Shown here: piece by piece, positions 29,547-37,828 of the stretch | Layout of the letters: every line of letters starts with the position of its first letter | Numbering within the stretch: position 1 is the stretch's first letter | Assembly: GCF_013415105.1 (NCBI RefSeq) | Contig: NZ_JACCDF010000003.1 | Coordinates: 1 to 64,000, forward strand | Reading direction: 5' to 3' | Source: Vreelandella salicampi | GTDB taxonomy: Bacteria; Pseudomonadota; Gammaproteobacteria; Pseudomonadales; Halomonadaceae | DNA length: 64,000 bases | Program-made: the position numbers and the translations under genes | Notes under the pieces: model-generated | Told to the model about the DNA's origin: nothing | Database searches by the model: none | What the model saw: only the letters and a program-made list of their open reading frames with translations

Positions 29547-30710
29547 TTAGTCGGCGTCAAGCTGGATCGATTGGATATAGCGCGCACTACGCTTGGTGCG
29601 GTCTTTTACTCGTCCCACTAACTGGCCGCAGGCGGCATCGATATCGTCGCCGCGGGTCGTGCGTATCGGCGCGGAGTAGCCGAGCTCAAAAAGCCAATCC
29701 TGAAAGCGCACGCACTGGTTGCGCGATGGCTTTTCATAGCCGGAATGCGGGAACGGGTTAAACGGAATCAGGTTGATCTTGCAGGGCAGCTCGTTGAGCA
29801 GTGTGGCCAGTTCTTCGGCGTGGCGCTGCTGATCGTTGACGTCTTTAATCAGCGTGTACTCGATGGTCACATTGCGCCTAGCATCGCTTTTTGCCAGGTA
29901 ACGGTGGCAGGCATCAAGCAGGCTGCGAATGTTGTACTTACGGTTGAGCGGCACGAGCTCGTTGCGCAGCTCGTCATTGGCGGCGTGCAGCGAGACCGCC
30001 AAGCTCACATCGAGCTCGTCGCCGAGTTTGTCGAGCATCGGCACCACCCCAGAGGTAGAAAGCGTCACTCGGCGCTTGGAGAGCCCGTAACCGTCATCGT
30101 CGAGCATCAGCTTCATCGCCGGCACGACGTTGTCGTAATTCAGTAGTGGTTCGCCCATGCCCATCATCACCACGTTAGTGACCGGACGGTTGGCGGTATC
30201 CCGGCGTGGGCCGACACTGCGTTGCGCCACCCATACCTGGCCGATAATTTCGGCGGCGGTCAGGTTGCGCTGAAAGCCCTGCTTGCCGGTGGAGCAAAAA
30301 CTACAGTCCAACGAACAGCCGACTTGAGACGACACGCAAAGGGTGCGGCGCTTGCCATTATCCGCCGGGATCAGCACGGTTTCCACGTAGCTGCCGTCTT
30401 CCACCTCGAGCACCCATTTTTGTGTGCCGTCGTTGGAAGTGCCTTCATACACAACTCCCGGCCCGCGAACCTCAGCGACGCGGGCGAGTTTTTCGCGCAG
30501 CGCCTTGGAGAGATTGGTCATGGCCGAGAAGTCATCAATCCCCTCAAGGTGAATCCACTTCATCACCTGGCTGGCACGAAACTTCTTTTCGCCAATGGAG
30601 AGAAAAAACGCCTCCATCTGCTCGCGAGACATGCCTAGCAGATTTTCGCGCTCAGGCGTGGCGGAGGCCAAAGGTGCAGCGGGCGTATGTTGGACAACGG
30701 TGGTGGTCAT
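29547..30710 (-). CDS. rlmN: 23S rRNA/tRNA adenine-C2 methyltransferase
   Basis: A 387-residue radical-SAM enzyme. The iron-sulphur cysteines are C132, C136 and C139 ([11 protein letters not shown]). The second catalytic cysteine is C361 in the [11 protein letters not shown] segment. It methylates A2503 of 23S rRNA and A37 of some tRNAs. The gene has its usual neighbours, ndk and pilW. Confidence 0.95.
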   Translation of the reverse strand: MTTTVVQHTPAAPLASATPERENLLGMSREQMEAFFLSIGEKKFRASQVMKWIHLEGIDDFSAMTNLSKALREKLARVAEVRGPGVVYEGTSNDGTQKWVLEVEDGSYVETVLIPADNGKRRTLCVSSQVGCSLDCSFCSTGKQGFQRNLTAAEIIGQVWVAQRSVGPRRDTANRPVTNVVMMGMGEPLLNYDNVVPAMKLMLDDDGYGLSKRRVTLSTSGVVPMLDKLGDELDVSLAVSLHAANDELRNELVPLNRKYNIRSLLDACHRYLAKSDARRNVTIEYTLIKDVNDQQRHAEELATLLNELPCKINLIPFNPFPHSGYEKPSRNQCVRFQDWLFELGYSAPIRTTRGDDIDAACGQLVGRVKDRTKRSARYIQSIQLDAD

Positions 30711-30838
30711 GGCGGTCAGCGTTTAGGAAAGAGGCGGGAGTGGGGAGCCCGCGTAAATGGCCGGCAACAGACAAAGTGGCAGCGCAGGCCCGGCCCATAA
30801 AGTAAAGAGCGGGGGACCTGCGCCGCGAGCCAGCGCGT

Positions 30839-31264
30839 TTAGCGCGGGCAGATTTCGTCGTTACTGAAGAAGTAGCTAATTTCGCGCTCGGCGCTTTCCG
30901 GCGAGTCAGAGCCGTGAACGGCGTTGGCGTCGATAGTTTCGGCAAAGTCAGCGCGGATGGTGCCGGGCTCGGCGTCTTTCGGGTTGGTCGCGCCCATTAG
31001 ATCGCGGTTTTTAGCGATGGCGTTCTCGCCTTCGAGCACTTGAACCACAACCGGGCCTGAGGTCATAAAACCCACTAGGTCGTTAAAGAACGGACGCTCT
31101 TTATGCTCGGCGTAGAAGCCACCGGCTTTGTCGTTGTCGAGGTGCAGCATTTTGGCAGCCACGACCTTGAGGCCGGCCTTTTCAAAGCGGGCGATAATCT
31201 CGCCAATCGCGTTTTTGGCTACGGCATCGGGCTTGATGATAGAAAGCGTACGTTCGGTCGCCAT
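30839..31264 (-). CDS. ndk: nucleoside diphosphate kinase
   Basis: A 141-residue enzyme, standard length. The phosphorylated histidine is H117 in [12 protein letters not shown], and the opening [12 protein letters not shown] is family-typical. It balances nucleoside triphosphate pools. A hairpin at 31322-31347 separates it from the isc genes upstream. Confidence 0.96.
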   Translation of the reverse strand: MATERTLSIIKPDAVAKNAIGEIIARFEKAGLKVVAAKMLHLDNDKAGGFYAEHKERPFFNDLVGFMTSGPVVVQVLEGENAIAKNRDLMGATNPKDAEPGTIRADFAETIDANAVHGSDSPESAEREISYFFSNDEICPR

Positions 31265-31321
31265 GTTGCACTCCTAGTGATGAATAAAAACAGCGGTATG
31301 AAACCGGTTGATAACAGAAAC

Positions 31322-31347
31322 TGCCGCCCTGGTAGGCCAGGGCGGCA
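31322..31347 (-). terminator. hairpin between iscA and ndk
   Basis: Eleven-base arms TGCCGCCCTGG and CCAGGGCGGCA with a four-base loop. Read leftward the stem is followed by GTTTCTGTT. It is likely a terminator or attenuator for the isc transcript, at the place where hscB, hscA and fdx would be in relatives. Confidence 0.6.
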
Positions 31348-31451
31348 CAGGAAAATGAGTCAGCAGCTTGGCTGAGTGGGAGCGATTATAGCGCTTCCCA
31401 GCGGCAATGAATACGGGTGTCTTGCACGGTGGGTATCCGCTGCCTTTTGCG

Positions 31452-31778
31452 CTACACCGTGAAGCTTTCGCCGCAGCCGCACTCATCTTTAATGTTGGGG
31501 TTGTTAAACCGGAAGTAGCGATTGAGCCCTTCGTTGACGTAGTCGACTTCGCTGCCATCGAGCATGTCGAGGGCTTCTTGATCGACGAAGACCTTGACGC
31601 CGTGCTCTTCAAAGCTCACGTCGCCCTCGTGGGTTTCATCGGCAAAGTCGAGCACATAGCTGTAGCCTGAGCAGCCGCTCGGCTTAACCGAAACGCGCAG
31701 GCCGAGACCCTGGCCGCGCTCGTCAAGTACGTGATGAATCTGCTTGGCGGCAGCGGGGGTAATATTGAGCGTTGCCAT
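31452..31778 (-). CDS. iscA: A-type Fe-S carrier IscA
   Basis: A 108-residue A-type carrier with the three cluster cysteines C36, C100 and C102 (CGCGESF). Details such as IKDECGCGESF and VLDFADE match IscA rather than ErpA. It passes Fe-S clusters to target enzymes. It follows iscS by 29 bp; the scaffold gene iscU that normally lies between them is absent. Confidence 0.93.
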   Translation of the reverse strand: MATLNITPAAAKQIHHVLDERGQGLGLRVSVKPSGCSGYSYVLDFADETHEGDVSFEEHGVKVFVDQEALDMLDGSEVDYVNEGLNRYFRFNNPNIKDECGCGESFTV

Positions 31779-31807
31779 AAGGCACCTCCTAAAAAATCGT
31801 TCGCTGA

Positions 31808-32968
31808 TTAGCGCAGGCCGGTGACCGCGTGGTGAAGTACGTGCAGTGCATGGTCGATGTCGCCGTCGCGGGTATAGCGACCGAAGCTAAAGCGCAGCGA
31901 GGCGAGAGCGAGCCGACGCGGCACACCGACGCCGAGTAATACATATGACGGGTCAACGCTTGCCGAGTTGCACGCTGACCCGGTAGAAACCGCAATATCG
32001 CGCAGTGCCATTAAAAGCGCTTCGCCATCCACACCATCGAAGGCGACGTTGAGAATATTGGGTACGGCATTGTCCGGTGGTGAATTGAGATACACCCCAC
32101 CCAACGTTTCCAGACCGGCAAGAAAGCGCTGTCTGAGTGCGGTAATATGCGTCTGTTCGGCGGTGGCTTGCTCGCGCATCAAGGTAAACGCTTCGCCCAT
32201 GCCGGCGATCTGGTGGGTAGGTAATGTGCCCGAGCGCATGCCACGTTCGTGGCCACCGCCGTGGATTAGCGCCTCGACGCGAATATCCGGGTGGCGTTTA
32301 ACAAAAAGCGCGCCGACGCCTTTGGGGCCGTAAACTTTGTGCCCCGAGAGCGACATTAGATCAACCTGCTGGGCGGCCACGTCTAAATCGATGCGTCCAA
32401 CCGCCTGGGCCGCGTCGGTGTGAAACGCCGCGCCAAATTCGTGCGCGACAGCGGCAAGAGCGGCGATGTCGTTGATACTGCCAAGCTCGTTATGCACCGC
32501 CATTAGCGATACCAGCGCGGTGTCATCGCGCATCGCCTCGCGCAGCTGATCCGGTTGAATGCGACCATCGCGCCCTGGAGTGAGCCAAGTCACCTCAAAG
32601 CCTTCTGTTTCTAGCGCTTTGGCAGTATCGACCACGGCTTTGTGCTCGATGGTCGAGGTCACTAAGTGCATGCCACGCTCGCGGTTCGCGCGCATAAAGC
32701 CTGTGAGCGCGAGGTTATCCGCCTCGGTGGCGCCGCTGGTCCAGACGATTTCGCGCGGGTCGGCGTTAATGCTATCGGCCACCTGCCGACGCGCTTGCTC
32801 AACTGCCTGCTCCGCTTGCCAGCCCAGCATGTGGCTGCGCGACGCTGGGTTGGCAAATAGCTGATCAACGGTCAAATAGCGCTGCATCACACTGACCACG
32901 CGTTCATCCACCGGCGTGGTGGCAGCGTAATCGAGATAAATCGGCAGTGAAGGCGTCGTTTGGGGCAT
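31808..32968 (-). CDS. iscS: cysteine desulfurase, IscS-like, short C-terminus
   Basis: A 386-residue PLP enzyme. The cofactor lysine is K211 (SLSGHKVYGPKG) and the persulfide cysteine C333 lies in a long mobile loop (STGSACNSASVDPSYVL), so it is group I, IscS/NifS type. The chain ends at AVTGLR, about 20 residues before the Escherichia coli IscS end, so the tail that helps dock IscU is missing. This agrees with the absence of iscU next to it. It follows iscR by 32 bp and is likely under IscR control. A NifS-like role in tRNA thiolation or cofactor synthesis is also possible. Confidence 0.9.
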   Translation of the reverse strand: MPQTTPSLPIYLDYAATTPVDERVVSVMQRYLTVDQLFANPASRSHMLGWQAEQAVEQARRQVADSINADPREIVWTSGATEADNLALTGFMRANRERGMHLVTSTIEHKAVVDTAKALETEGFEVTWLTPGRDGRIQPDQLREAMRDDTALVSLMAVHNELGSINDIAALAAVAHEFGAAFHTDAAQAVGRIDLDVAAQQVDLMSLSGHKVYGPKGVGALFVKRHPDIRVEALIHGGGHERGMRSGTLPTHQIAGMGEAFTLMREQATAEQTHITALRQRFLAGLETLGGVYLNSPPDNAVPNILNVAFDGVDGEALLMALRDIAVSTGSACNSASVDPSYVLLGVGVPRRLALASLRFSFGRYTRDGDIDHALHVLHHAVTGLR

Positions 32969-33000
32969 GTTCAGTTCACGGTTAGGGTTGACGGCATGCG

Positions 33001-33471
33001 TTAGGTTACGTTGAGTGTCGATATACTGGCGTCGGCGCGTGCTTGCTGGCGCGTCGCTACCTTGCGCACGTCGCCACGCTGCATCAGCTGCTCAAGGTTG
33101 ACGTCATCGAGGAACTGACGAATCTGCCCTGACAGCTCGCACCACAAGTGGTGGGTTAAACAGGTATCGCCCTCTTGGCAATCGGAAAGCCCTTGGCAGC
33201 GAGTCGCATCGACGGTTTCGTTAACCGCGTCAATCACCCGCGATACGCTGATCTCGCTGGGGGGTTGGGCGAGCAAATAGCCGCCGCCCGGGCCGCGCAC
33301 ACTTTTCACCAGCCCCGCACGACGTAAGCGCGCAAACAGCTGTTCAAGATAAGAGAGCGAAATCCCTTGGCGTTGGGAAATATCGCCGAGGCTCGTGGGG
33401 CTTGCGTTAGCATTGAGCGCCAGATCAAGCATGGCGGTAACGGCGTAGCGGCCTTTGGTCGTCAAACGCAT
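33001..33471 (-). CDS. iscR: Rrf2-family Fe-S regulator IscR
   Basis: A 156-residue IscR. The winged-helix part is at the N-terminus ([18 protein letters not shown]), and the cluster ligands C92, C98, C104 and H107 fall at the same positions as in Escherichia coli IscR. The holo-protein represses type 1 sites such as the one proposed at 33531-33555, and the apo-protein controls type 2 sites. It is the first gene of a reduced iscR-iscS-iscA unit. Confidence 0.95.
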   Translation of the reverse strand: MRLTTKGRYAVTAMLDLALNANASPTSLGDISQRQGISLSYLEQLFARLRRAGLVKSVRGPGGGYLLAQPPSEISVSRVIDAVNETVDATRCQGLSDCQEGDTCLTHHLWCELSGQIRQFLDDVNLEQLMQRGDVRKVATRQQARADASISTLNVT

Positions 33472-33521
33472 GGCGGCACCTCAACGCTGTCACGCAGCGT
33501 ACTTGCGGCAAATGTTCCGCC

Positions 33522-33551
33522 ATTATGGGAAAGCCCGACTGCTTTGGTCAA
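33522..33551 (-). promoter_or_regulatory. iscR promoter
   Basis: On the minus strand TTGACC (33546-33551) and CATAAT (33522-33527) are separated by 18 bp, both five-of-six matches. The -35 contains the TGA stop codon of cysE. Confidence 0.6.
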
Positions 33552-33555
33552 CCTT
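33531..33555 (-). promoter_or_regulatory. IscR type 1 operator
   Basis: By my count, 19 of 25 positions match the IscR type 1 consensus, including both GAC/AGTC half-site cores (GTTGACC and CAGTCGGG). It overlaps the -35 and spacer of the iscR promoter, the right position for self-repression, and extends into the end of cysE. Confidence 0.6.
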
Positions 33556-34420
33556 TGCTCGAAGGGGGCGGTGTTTTTACGCTGTCATCAGCGCTTGTGC
33601 TAGTGGCGCTGCGGTTGCCAACGCCGGGGCAGCCGGTATCCGCTTCATCGAGTATTTCGGCGAAATCCTCGTTGCGTAGCTCGGGTAAGCGACTCTCGCG
33701 GTAGCTGGCATCCAGCTTGGAAAGCGTCGAGCACATGCGCTCGATGCGCTCATCCACCGCGTGCATGTGATCGAGCATGGCCTGCATGGAACGCGCGACC
33801 GGGTCGGGCATATCTTGGCTAACGCCGTAGGCATCAAAGCCGAATTTCTCGCGGATCGCCTCGCGCCGCGCCGGGTCGATATCCAGCGCTTCTTCGCTAT
33901 CCGGGTCGGCGCGCTTGACGATTTTGCCCGGGATGCCCACCACGGTCGCGCCAGCGGGCACTTCTTTGGTCACTACCGCATTGGAGCCAATCTTGGCGCC
34001 GGTGCCAACGGTGAATGGGCCGAGAATCTTGGCACCGGCACCGACGATCACGCCATCGCCCAGCGTGGGGTGGCGCTTGCCCTTGTTCCAGCTGGTGCCG
34101 CCGAGCGTGACACCTTGGTAGAGCGTGACATCATCGCCGACTTCGGCGGTCTCGCCGATCACCACGCCCATACCGTGATCGATGAAAAAGCGCCGGCCGA
34201 TGTGCGCGCCGGGGTGAATCTCAATACCGGTCAGCCAGCGCGCCAGCGACGAGATGGTCTTGGCCAGCCACTTGAGGTTGCGACGCCACAGCCAGCTGCC
34301 CAAGCGGTGGGCGAGTAGGGCGTGCAGGCCGGGGTAGTTGGTCAGCACTTCGAGAAAATTGCGTGCCGCCGGGTCGCGGTCAAATACGCTGTTAATGTCT
34401 TCGCGTAGGCGTTGGAACAT
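33548..34420 (-). CDS. cysE: serine O-acetyltransferase
   Basis: A 290-residue enzyme. The helical N-terminal part is followed by left-handed beta-helix hexapeptide repeats (for example [20 protein letters not shown], residues about 65-84, and [12 protein letters not shown]). H78 is in [20 protein letters not shown]. It makes O-acetylserine for cysteine synthesis, the sulphur source for IscS encoded next. The last about 100 residues after the hexapeptide region form a long tail, longer than in the short enterobacterial form; the function of the tail is unknown. Confidence 0.93.
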   Translation of the reverse strand: MFQRLREDINSVFDRDPAARNFLEVLTNYPGLHALLAHRLGSWLWRRNLKWLAKTISSLARWLTGIEIHPGAHIGRRFFIDHGMGVVIGETAEVGDDVTLYQGVTLGGTSWNKGKRHPTLGDGVIVGAGAKILGPFTVGTGAKIGSNAVVTKEVPAGATVVGIPGKIVKRADPDSEEALDIDPARREAIREKFGFDAYGVSQDMPDPVARSMQAMLDHMHAVDERIERMCSTLSKLDASYRESRLPELRNEDFAEILDEADTGCPGVGNRSATSTSADDSVKTPPPSSKG

Positions 34421-34554
34421 GGGAGCGTCCTGTGAAACGGTCAGGCCCGGTATCGAATACCGAATCGTAGTGAATAGCGTATGTTGGGGGCAGGGCGGGC
34501 GCCATTCAAGCGCTAGCGCTTATCTAGCCGCACTCGGGCTTCTCTGGTGAGCGA

Positions 34555-35304
34555 CTATTTCTCTGACCGGGTTATCTTTTTCTCCGTCGCGCTCAAAATG
34601 CCGCGCAGAATATTAAGCTCCATCTGTTCGGGGCGTGCGCGCAGATACAGCCGCCGCAGGCGCGCCATCAGCTGGCGCGGCTTGTCGGGGTCGTGAAAAT
34701 CAACGGCGACCAAGGTGCGTTCAAGGTGCGAAAAGTAGCGCTCCAGATCGGCGTGAGAGGCGAGTTCGCTGTCGTTTTCTTCCGCTGCTGACGTTGTGGC
34801 CGGCGCGCTTTCAAGCCACGCCAGGCGACACTCGTAAGCAATGACCTGCACGGCGGCGGCGAGGTTTAGCGAGCTAAAATCCGCGTTGGTGGGGATGTGT
34901 ACGTGGGCGTGGCAGCGCTGAAGCTCGGCGTTGGTCAACCCGCTATCCTCGCGGCCAAACACCAACGCTACGCGGGCGTTATCGTGCTGGCACTCGTCGG
35001 GTAAACGTGCGGCCAGCTCTCGCGGCGAGACCATCGGCCACGGCAGCGTGCGCGAGCGGGCGCTTGCGCCTACGGCGAGCGTGCAATCGGCGACGGCGTC
35101 TTCCAGGGTAGGGTGAAGCGTTGCCTGGTGTAGCAAATGATCCGCACCTGACGCGCGCGAGATACTCTCCTGGGTGATCGCCTCGCAGCGCGGCGCGACC
35201 AACGCAAGGTCGCTTAACCCCATGTTGTGCATGGCACGGGTGACGGCACCAATATTGCCCGGATGGCTCGTTCCAATCAGAACGATGCGAAGACGCTCAA
35301 GCAT
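34555..35304 (-). CDS. trmJ: tRNA Cm32/Um32 2'-O-methyltransferase
   Basis: A 249-residue SPOUT methyltransferase. The trefoil-knot SAM site is formed by LVFGREDSGLTNAEL and IPTNADFSSLNLAAAVQV, followed by a helical C-terminal extension typical of TrmJ. It methylates the ribose at position 32 of several tRNAs. It is divergent from suhB and precedes cysE-iscR, the order also seen in pseudomonads and enterobacteria. Confidence 0.94.
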   Translation of the reverse strand: MLERLRIVLIGTSHPGNIGAVTRAMHNMGLSDLALVAPRCEAITQESISRASGADHLLHQATLHPTLEDAVADCTLAVGASARSRTLPWPMVSPRELAARLPDECQHDNARVALVFGREDSGLTNAELQRCHAHVHIPTNADFSSLNLAAAVQVIAYECRLAWLESAPATTSAAEENDSELASHADLERYFSHLERTLVAVDFHDPDKPRQLMARLRRLYLRARPEQMELNILRGILSATEKKITRSEK

Positions 35305-35450
35305 AGAAAAGTCCGGTAAGGCTCACAGAAGAAACGATTATCGCATCGGGGTGGCGTTTGGCCGGCGCCCGATGGCGGTCAAATATGGCGATGAAGTGTA
35401 GCACGACGTAGGTGCGGCGTAGAAAGCGCATAGCGACTTGGGTTGGCCTT

Positions 35451-35459
35451 TGCTAGAAT
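35451..35459 (+). promoter_or_regulatory. extended -10 promoter of suhB
   Basis: TGC directly followed by TAGAAT (35454-35459) forms a TGn extended -10 with a five-of-six match. The -35 is weak. It lies about 80 bp before the suhB ATG. Confidence 0.45.
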
Positions 35460-35537
35460 AGCGCACCTAATAGGTGGCGAACGCCACTCGATGATTTACC
35501 CCGTTCTTTAACATCATCTTCCACACAAGGTCCGTTC

Positions 35538-36332
35538 ATGAATCCGATGGTCCAGTTTACGCTGCGCGCTGCGCGCAGCGGCGTTGAACACTTTCTCCGC
35601 ATCCGAGAGCGCATTGAAAATGCGTACGACGAAGTCAATCTTGAGCGCTTACTCGACGAGGCGGCACGCAAGGCCGAGGCAACGGTGGTTCAGCAGCTTG
35701 AGCGCGGCTACCCGCATCACGGCTTAGTCGGCCGCTATACCGATCATAAAGCTGGTGAAGGGGAAGGCGAAGAGACCGTGTGGAAGATCGAGCCGCTGCA
35801 CGGTTACTCCAATTTAGCCGTGGCGGGTAAAGGGTTTGCCTTTTCTGTGGTGTGCTTGGTTAAGGGGCGCCCCGAACACGCGGTGATCATTGCGCCGTTT
35901 GCTGATGACGAATATATCGCCAGCCGCGGGCGCGGCGCTCAGTACAACGGCAAACGCATGCGTGTTAGCAAATCAACCGCGGTTCCCGGTACACGGATGG
36001 CGATGAGCCTGCCGGAAAGTGAGCTACGCCAGCGCCATCTCCCGACATATTTAACGCTGATGCAGCAACTGGCTCCGCAGCTCGATACACTAGTGGCGAC
36101 GGGTAGCGGCTTGTTAGATATTTGTGAAATAGCCACCGGGCGCGTGGACAGCGGTTTTGTGCTGGGTCTGGAAGAGCAGGATATGCATGTCGGTACCTTG
36201 CTGCTCAAAGAGACCGGCGCGCTGATGGGGACTCCCACCGGGCAGCCGACGATCAAAGTCGAAGGCCAACTGATGGCGGCCGGCCCGCGCCTTTACAAGG
36301 CGCTGATGAAGCAGCTAGCGCCGCACCTGTAG
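35538..36332 (+). CDS. suhB: SuhB-like protein with destroyed metal site
   Basis: A 264-residue member of the inositol monophosphatase family. Length, start (MNPMVQFTLRAAR), C-terminal half and position next to trmJ-cysE-iscR identify it as the SuhB ortholog. However, the DPxDGTxN metal motif reads EPLHGYSN (85-92), so its two aspartates are Glu and His. The EE pair before it is R66-Y67 instead of glutamates. Only the distal aspartate (D215) remains. Phosphatase activity is therefore unlikely. Escherichia coli SuhB has a second, non-enzymatic job: it binds NusA in the rRNA antitermination complex. Retention of the fold suggests that this role is kept. This is inference. Confidence 0.9.
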   Translation: MNPMVQFTLRAARSGVEHFLRIRERIENAYDEVNLERLLDEAARKAEATVVQQLERGYPHHGLVGRYTDHKAGEGEGEETVWKIEPLHGYSNLAVAGKGFAFSVVCLVKGRPEHAVIIAPFADDEYIASRGRGAQYNGKRMRVSKSTAVPGTRMAMSLPESELRQRHLPTYLTLMQQLAPQLDTLVATGSGLLDICEIATGRVDSGFVLGLEEQDMHVGTLLLKETGALMGTPTGQPTIKVEGQLMAAGPRLYKALMKQLAPHL

Positions 36333-36345
36333 CCTCCAAACTTCA

Positions 36346-36742
36346 ATTCGCCCGATGAATCGGGCTCCTACAATTGGTTGCATCCGGTGGGGGATAATTC
36401 GCCCGATGAATCGGGCTCCTACAATTGGTTGCATCTGGTGGGGGATAATTCGCCCGATGAATGGGGCTCCTACAATTGGTTGCATCCGGTGGGGGATAAT
36501 TCGCCCGATGAATCGGGCTCCTACAATTGGTTGCATCCGGTGAGGGATAATTCGCCCGATGAATGGGGCTCCTACAATTGGTTGCATCTGGTGGGGGATA
36601 ATTCGCCCGATGAATGGGGCTCCTACAATTGGTTGCATCCGGTGAGGGATAATTCGCCCGATGAATGGGGCTCCTACAATTGGTTGCATCCGGTGAGGGA
36701 TAATTCGCCCGATGAATTGGGCCCCTGCAGCCGTTGTATCTG
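36346..36742 (-). repeat. tandem REP array, eight 51-bp units
   Basis: Units start at 36346, 36397, 36448, 36499, 36550, 36601, 36652 and 36703; the eighth is partial and diverged. Each contains an imperfect palindrome GCCCGAT-GA-ATCGGGC (some copies have G for the first C of the right arm region) and a roughly 27-bp spacer. Read on the minus strand each palindrome opens with GTAGGAGC, the head of REP sequences mobilised by RAYT transposases in pseudomonads. The unit is a multiple of three without stops, so false reading frames run through it on both strands. Confidence 0.85.
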
Positions 36743-36772
36743 GTAGGAGCGCAATTCATTGCGCGATTGCGG
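36743..36772 (+). repeat. single REP element, second type
   Basis: GTAGGAGCGCAATTCATTGCGC has the same GTAGGAGC head as the array but a different palindrome (GCGCAAT / ATTGCGC) and the opposite orientation. Together with the array it forms a mixed REP cluster past suhB. Confidence 0.7.
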
Positions 36773-36780
36773 TGTTAAAT

Positions 36781-36818
36781 AAAACGCCCCGCTGGCATCA
36801 CTGCCAGCGGGGCGTTTT
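36781..36818. terminator. bidirectional intrinsic terminator
   Basis: A perfect 17-base stem (AAAACGCCCCGCTGGCA) with a TCAC loop, flanked by A and T runs on the two sides, ends transcription from suhB rightward and from the sec operon leftward (secF ends at 36871). Confidence 0.9.
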
Positions 36819-36870
36819 TGTTGGTGCAGAAGTTTTTGCAAAGAGTTTTGTTGAGACAATAATCGCCTGT

Positions 36871-37797
36871 TTAGGGCAGCTCTTCTTCCTCTTCGTCGAT
36901 CTCTTTGCGCGAGGGGATTAAGTCTTCGCGCGTGAGCTTCAGCGGTAGCAAAAGCGCCCCAGAGATATAGATCGACGAGAACGTACCCACTACGATGCCG
37001 ACTAACAGCGCAATAGCGAAGTTCTCGATCATATCCCCACCGAGAAAGAGTAGCGCCAGTAACACCAGAAGCGTTGTGCCGGAGGTGGCTAGCGTACGCG
37101 AAAGCGTGGTGTTGATCGCTTCGTTAAAAATCTGCGTCATATCATCGATTTGCGAGGTGCGAATTTGCTCGCGAATACGGTCATAGACCACAATCGTATC
37201 GTTTAGCGAATAGCCGATGACTGCGAGAATCGCCGCTAGCACGGTGAGATCGAAATCAATGCTGAACAGGGCGAAAACGCCGATAACGATAATCACATCG
37301 TGCAGTAGGGCCAAGAGCGCGCCGATGGCGAACTTGTACTGAAAGCGAAAAGCGACGTAAAGCATCACCACACCCAGCGCTACGAGCATCCCCATGCCGC
37401 TTTGATCGCGCAGCTGATCACCTACTTGGGCGCCGACAAATTCGGCGCGCACAAGATCAACGCTTGTGCCCTGATCGCGTAGCAGGCCGACAACTCGCTC
37501 GCCTACTTCGGGGTCAAACGCTTGCTGCAAGCGAATGAGTACTTCCGTCGAGGCGCCAAAGGTTTGTACGGCGACATCGCGAAAGCCTCGTTCTTCAAGC
37601 AGTTGGCGAATGGCGTCAAGCGATGGTGCGCTACCATAGCGCACTTCGATGAGTGTGCCGCCGGTGAAATCCAGGCCTAAATTAAGCTGTTGGAAGATCA
37701 GGGCGCCAATCGCGACTAACAGCAGTACGCCGGACACGATAAAGGCGAGCTTGCGTCGCCCCATAAAATCAATTTGCCGGTCTGTGATCGGTTTCAT
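36871..37797 (-). CDS. secF: protein translocase subunit SecF
   Basis: A 308-residue inner-membrane protein with six helices and the first periplasmic domain typical of SecF. Segments LDFTGGTLIEVRY near the start and VIGYSLNDTIVVYDRIREQ in the membrane part are family signatures; the aspartate of the latter belongs to the proton path. With SecD it pulls exported proteins across using the proton motive force. ATG 37797 has GAGG five bases upstream, better than the GTG two codons before. Confidence 0.95.
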   Translation of the reverse strand: MKPITDRQIDFMGRRKLAFIVSGVLLLVAIGALIFQQLNLGLDFTGGTLIEVRYGSAPSLDAIRQLLEERGFRDVAVQTFGASTEVLIRLQQAFDPEVGERVVGLLRDQGTSVDLVRAEFVGAQVGDQLRDQSGMGMLVALGVVMLYVAFRFQYKFAIGALLALLHDVIIVIGVFALFSIDFDLTVLAAILAVIGYSLNDTIVVYDRIREQIRTSQIDDMTQIFNEAINTTLSRTLATSGTTLLVLLALLFLGGDMIENFAIALLVGIVVGTFSSIYISGALLLPLKLTREDLIPSRKEIDEEEEELP

Positions 37798-37828
37798 TTT
37801 CACCTCGTAATGTCTGGGCTGAGCGGGA

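Noticed and set aside
36346..36742. Possible CRISPR array
   Set aside because: The spacers between palindromes are near-identical rather than unique, and no cas genes are present.
36315..36759. Long frames on both strands with 17-residue repeats
   Set aside because: They arise because the 51-bp REP unit is a multiple of three and lacks stops; palindromic DNA repeats explain the sequence fully.
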